From NCBI GenBank assembly GCA_022775045.1, contig JALFLB010000041.1, positions 1-34,746 of the forward strand: a stretch of 34,746 nucleotides of DNA. Reading direction: 5' to 3'. Numbering within the stretch: the stretch's first letter is position 1; each line of letters begins with the position of its first letter. The position numbers and the translations under genes were made by a program. This DNA comes from Agathobacter sp. GTDB lineage: Bacteria; Bacillota; Clostridia; Lachnospirales; Lachnospiraceae. This document shows positions 31,875 to 34,746 of this stretch, piece after piece. The notes under the pieces are model-generated. The model worked only from the letters and a program-made list of their open reading frames with translations, had not been told where the DNA came from and searched no databases.

Positions 31875-34746
31875 AACTCTCCGCAATATGATACAGCCGT
31901 CTGGTCTGAATCGGATTGTCCGCATTTTCTGCAAGCTCTCCGCTCTCTTTCATCTTCATCTCGCGGCTGATGCCCGCAATCTGATAATGGGATAGTGACA
32001 GGTCCGATACATACGCAACTTTGATGTCGGCCTCTTCCTTGTCTGCACCTGAATCCTGCAGCATTACCTCCAGTTCATCCAGTCTATCCTCAAGGAGTTT
32101 CTGGGTCTCCTCGTCACTGACAGCGATCATGCCGGATAATCGATTCTCCTGAGCACGAAAAGCAGCAGCAACCTTACCCATGCGGCCGCCCTCAAACATA
32201 ATATCTACAAGTCCCTTTTCCTTCTTACCGCGCACGACCTTGAGTGACACTCCGGTGACAGAATCACCTGTCTGAATTGGAATCACATAGCACTCCTCCT
32301 TCGCCTGCTTTGCGCAGAGGGTAAACTGATTACTCATCTGCCTCAGCATGCGGAGATCCATTGTCTTTATTTGCGGATCCTCCACAATCATGGTTGACAT
32401 CACATTCTCAGCAACTTCCGCAAGTGTTGCCTGTGCATCCGCAAGTTCTGATGGATTTTTCAAGGACTCTCCAAACTCCTGAAGTACCTTTTCCTTCAGA
32501 TCTGCAATCATATCCATCGCATCTTTAGAAAAAGTCTCCTGCTTCCACATGCGTTCTATCATATGATTCGGCTTTCGAAGCATATCACTGACAGCCAGCA
32601 CATTTGCCATGCTATTTGGAATATCATAACGGTCCAGATATGCATACACATCCTCCGGCGCATCAACGACCTGCTGATACAGTGTGAGCTGCTCGCGAAT
32701 ATAACTTTCCGTCGCTGCCTGCTCCTGGGTACTTTCCTCCATCTCGGCAAGTGCCTGTGCAAGCTGCTCCGGTGTCATGCTCATCCACTTTTCCTCGCCA
32801 ATACGCGCAAGCTTCTCCGGACTAACCGTATCGAGCACATCCTTCAGACAGTTCTGCATAAATCCCGCCTCAATCTGCTCGTCGATCTTCACTCCGGACT
32901 CCTTTACCTCCACCCCGTCAAATTCGTCCGATACCGTGTAATCCATCGCACCCTTTTTCCAAGAGCGAACAGCCGTTAATAGATTTCGCATGGTAACATC
33001 TGCTCCCTGATTCATCAAAAAGCCAAGCGCCGCTCCATCCGTTTTCTCCACCTGAGCAATCAAACGGTAAATTCCGATATAACTGCTGCGCTCCTCCTCC
33101 GAGATCTCATGGTTCTGTTCCAGTTTCCACAGATACCGGCTAAAACGCTCCTGTTCCTCGTTTCCTGTCTCCTGCTTAATCTGCTCCGCCACATGATTCA
33201 GCTGCTCCATCGTCATGTCAAGTGGATTTTCTCCTTTTCGGATCATCTCAAGCGTCACAGCCGGATTCATATTGCGAAAGGCCCTCTGCATCTGCGCATC
33301 CAGCGCCTTAACTTCCGTAATATTCTCTTTCGAGATTGCCGTCTGGTTATAAGCAAGAATCCGCACGGCACGGCGGTTACCTTCACTTGTCTCCAGATTC
33401 AGATCCGTTAAAATATCGTCTACATTAGTAAAGGCTTTCTTAATCGAATCCCCCATATCTGCCCTCGGGCTTGTCATCAGCGTCTCATAGCTTGCATTTG
33501 CCTTTTCCATTGTCTGCTGCATGCGGTTTCCACTCTCATAAATGGTCTCGATGCTGTCATCCGACTCAATTGTTCCCAGCACATACGCCGGCTGGCTCTT
33601 CAAAGCATCAAACACATCCATGGTCTGCGCCATACGGTCAACATTCTCATCCGTTGGCTCAATTCCAGCACCATCCAGCAGTTCCCGGTAATACTGCTTT
33701 TCCTGTTCTTTTAAATCCTCAACCAGATCCTCAAGTGGTTTTAAGTCCATGTCTACTCCCACTTTTTCCATGGTCGCACCTGCCTCACTGGTCATGGCAA
33801 GGCGGGACTCCTCCAACTGCCGCTTTGCGGTGATCATTGAAGCATCGCCTGGACGCTTTCCCTCCGCAATGGCACGTGCTATAGCATCCAAAAGGCTGCT
33901 CCAGTCCATCGCCCCCTGCTCTATTTGCTCGGAAAGCTGCTGAAGATCAGCAAGATATTGCAGATTCTCTGCGGTAAGCGGAATATCATGCCCAACCAGC
34001 CACTTACTGTTGTCCATATTCTGCTCATCCACCGCAAGATGTGCATCCGCAATGATCTGCTCCATCTGTGGCTCAAGTGTAGAAAAGTCAATTTTCGTAC
34101 CATCTTCCACCACATCCTTTGTGGCACTGTGGGATGCCATGTAAAGGTTCTGAATCGTCGGCTCTAATTCATTTTTCAGCAGATATGCCATCGCATTTTC
34201 ACCAACTCCGAAGAGTGAGACCGCCTGTGACAAAGCCTCTACGCTCTCCTCTACATTAGCTTCCGTCGCTGGCAGATCGTTCCATTCCAGTGCCTGCATA
34301 ATCTGCTGCGCCACCGCCGGATTACCGGTAATCTCCTCTAACTGTTCCTGACTCAGCCCATCCCCATACTGTGATATATCAACTCCCGCTTTCGCAAGCA
34401 CTGCTTTAATCTTGTCTGTGACGGTGACAATCGTCCGGCTATCGGAATCCGTGATGGAAAAGCCTTCCTCCTCCATCTTTTTCACATCCTCTGTCGAGGT
34501 CGTATTGGCAATTACCGCCATCTCATTTCGACGGCTTTCCGCTGACAGATTCTCCTGTTTCCCAATCTGTTCCGCGACCGTCCCCTTATCCTGCTTCTTT
34601 GCCGGATTCGGGTAGGTGGCCATATCAATGGTACCCTTTTTTGATACCCCAACCGTCTTATCGAAGCGCTCCTGCTGCACACCCATAACACCGCTGTCAC
34701 CTGGCATATTTGCCTGATAGGCAGCAATCGCTTTCTCACTGTTATC
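31843..34746 (-). CDS. large flagellar-associated protein, DUF6240-like, 5' end cut by window
   Basis: The frame is open to the right edge, at least 967 residues; the ATG at 34707 has no ribosome site, so the true start lies outside. The protein is largely helical, acidic and Gln/Glu/Met-rich with no cysteine clusters or membrane segments. Repeated units of the style TDKIKAVLAKAGVDI, LPATEANVEESVEAL, IPLTAENLQYLADL and IEPTDENVDRMAQTM recur, each a helix-turn pattern. The last 150 residues (VIPIQTGDSVTGVSLKVV, FRAQENRLSGMIAV, LEDRLDELEVML) resemble the FliK hook-length C-terminal domain. I recall this as the DUF6240 family of Lachnospiraceae flagellar loci. A role in hook or filament length control is inferred. 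Confidence 0.75.
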   Translation of the reverse strand, partial: DNSEKAIAAYQANMPGDSGVMGVQQERFDKTVGVSKKGTIDMATYPNPAKKQDKGTVAEQIGKQENLSAESRRNEMAVIANTTSTEDVKKMEEEGFSITDSDSRTIVTVTDKIKAVLAKAGVDISQYGDGLSQEQLEEITGNPAVAQQIMQALEWNDLPATEANVEESVEALSQAVSLFGVGENAMAYLLKNELEPTIQNLYMASHSATKDVVEDGTKIDFSTLEPQMEQIIADAHLAVDEQNMDNSKWLVGHDIPLTAENLQYLADLQQLSEQIEQGAMDWSSLLDAIARAIAEGKRPGDASMITAKRQLEESRLAMTSEAGATMEKVGVDMDLKPLEDLVEDLKEQEKQYYRELLDGAGIEPTDENVDRMAQTMDVFDALKSQPAYVLGTIESDDSIETIYESGNRMQQTMEKANASYETLMTSPRADMGDSIKKAFTNVDDILTDLNLETSEGNRRAVRILAYNQTAISKENITEVKALDAQMQRAFRNMNPAVTLEMIRKGENPLDMTMEQLNHVAEQIKQETGNEEQERFSRYLWKLEQNHEISEEERSSYIGIYRLIAQVEKTDGAALGFLMNQGADVTMRNLLTAVRSWKKGAMDYTVSDEFDGVEVKESGVKIDEQIEAGFMQNCLKDVLDTVSPEKLARIGEEKWMSMTPEQLAQALAEMEESTQEQAATESYIREQLTLYQQVVDAPEDVYAYLDRYDIPNSMANVLAVSDMLRKPNHMIERMWKQETFSKDAMDMIADLKEKVLQEFGESLKNPSELADAQATLAEVAENVMSTMIVEDPQIKTMDLRMLRQMSNQFTLCAKQAKEECYVIPIQTGDSVTGVSLKVVRGKKEKGLVDIMFEGGRMGKVAAAFRAQENRLSGMIAVSDEETQKLLEDRLDELEVMLQDSGADKEEADIKVAYVSDLSLSHYQIAGISREMKMKESGELAENADNPIQTRRLYHIAESFIQLVQELAG

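Noticed and set aside
1-34746. tRNA or rRNA genes
   Set aside because: I found no cloverleaf-like or rRNA-like sequence in the gaps, although a covariance-model scan was not possible.

Overview
The window reads as chromosome from a motile, Gram-positive gut-type Clostridia, most likely Lachnospiraceae. The grounds are a Roseburia/Eubacterium-style flagellin, a monoderm Tad (Flp) pilus operon with a DUF5702-type gene, a MecA adaptor, SH3/GH18/SleB-type wall hydrolases, a MinD-like/Ser-Thr-kinase pair and a DUF6240-like flagellar protein. Family names come from pattern recognition; no database search was run.

Layout. (1) 1-2573: end of an integrated mobile element, all on the minus strand. It holds a truncated ParM/actin-like gene, a Cys-rich protein, a one-helix membrane peptide, about 430 bases of inverted repeats that look like a structured RNA (or oriT-like DNA), and three genes carrying four copies of one small excisionase-like domain. 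It is bounded by a terminator and a recombinase-type core overlapping the lysS stop codon. (2) 2574-8910: minus-strand housekeeping genes argF-birA-(DUF6145-like)-coaX-dusB, then greA-lysS from its own consensus promoter. (3) 8911-14265: SleB-like secreted hydrolase with a WalR-type box, a small membrane protein, an orphan murG (plus strand), and a rhomboid/flavodoxin-SCP2/HIT operon. (4) 14274-23462: an eleven-gene Tad pilus operon from one strong promoter, including a 55-residue Flp pilin gene and two prepilin peptidases. (5) 23546-26861: YaaL-like gene, fliS, flagellin with a sigma-D promoter and candidate CsrA hairpin, a DUF1858 protein and mecA. (6) 26978-34746: a Ser/Thr kinase fused to a MinD-like domain, a second MinD-like protein whose only well-placed start is AUC, a broken small ORF, a GH18 hydrolase, an amidase, and a large flagellar DUF6240-like protein cut by the right edge.

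How it fits together. Much of the accessory content concerns the cell surface: pilus assembly, flagellin export, and four wall-active or membrane proteolysis enzymes. The FHA protein ending the Tad operon and the kinase about 12 kb away are a plausible phospho-signalling pair. The least familiar pieces are the structured region in the mobile element, the paired MinD-like proteins that both lack the Walker A lysine, and the pseudopilin with two zinc-knuckle-like repeats.
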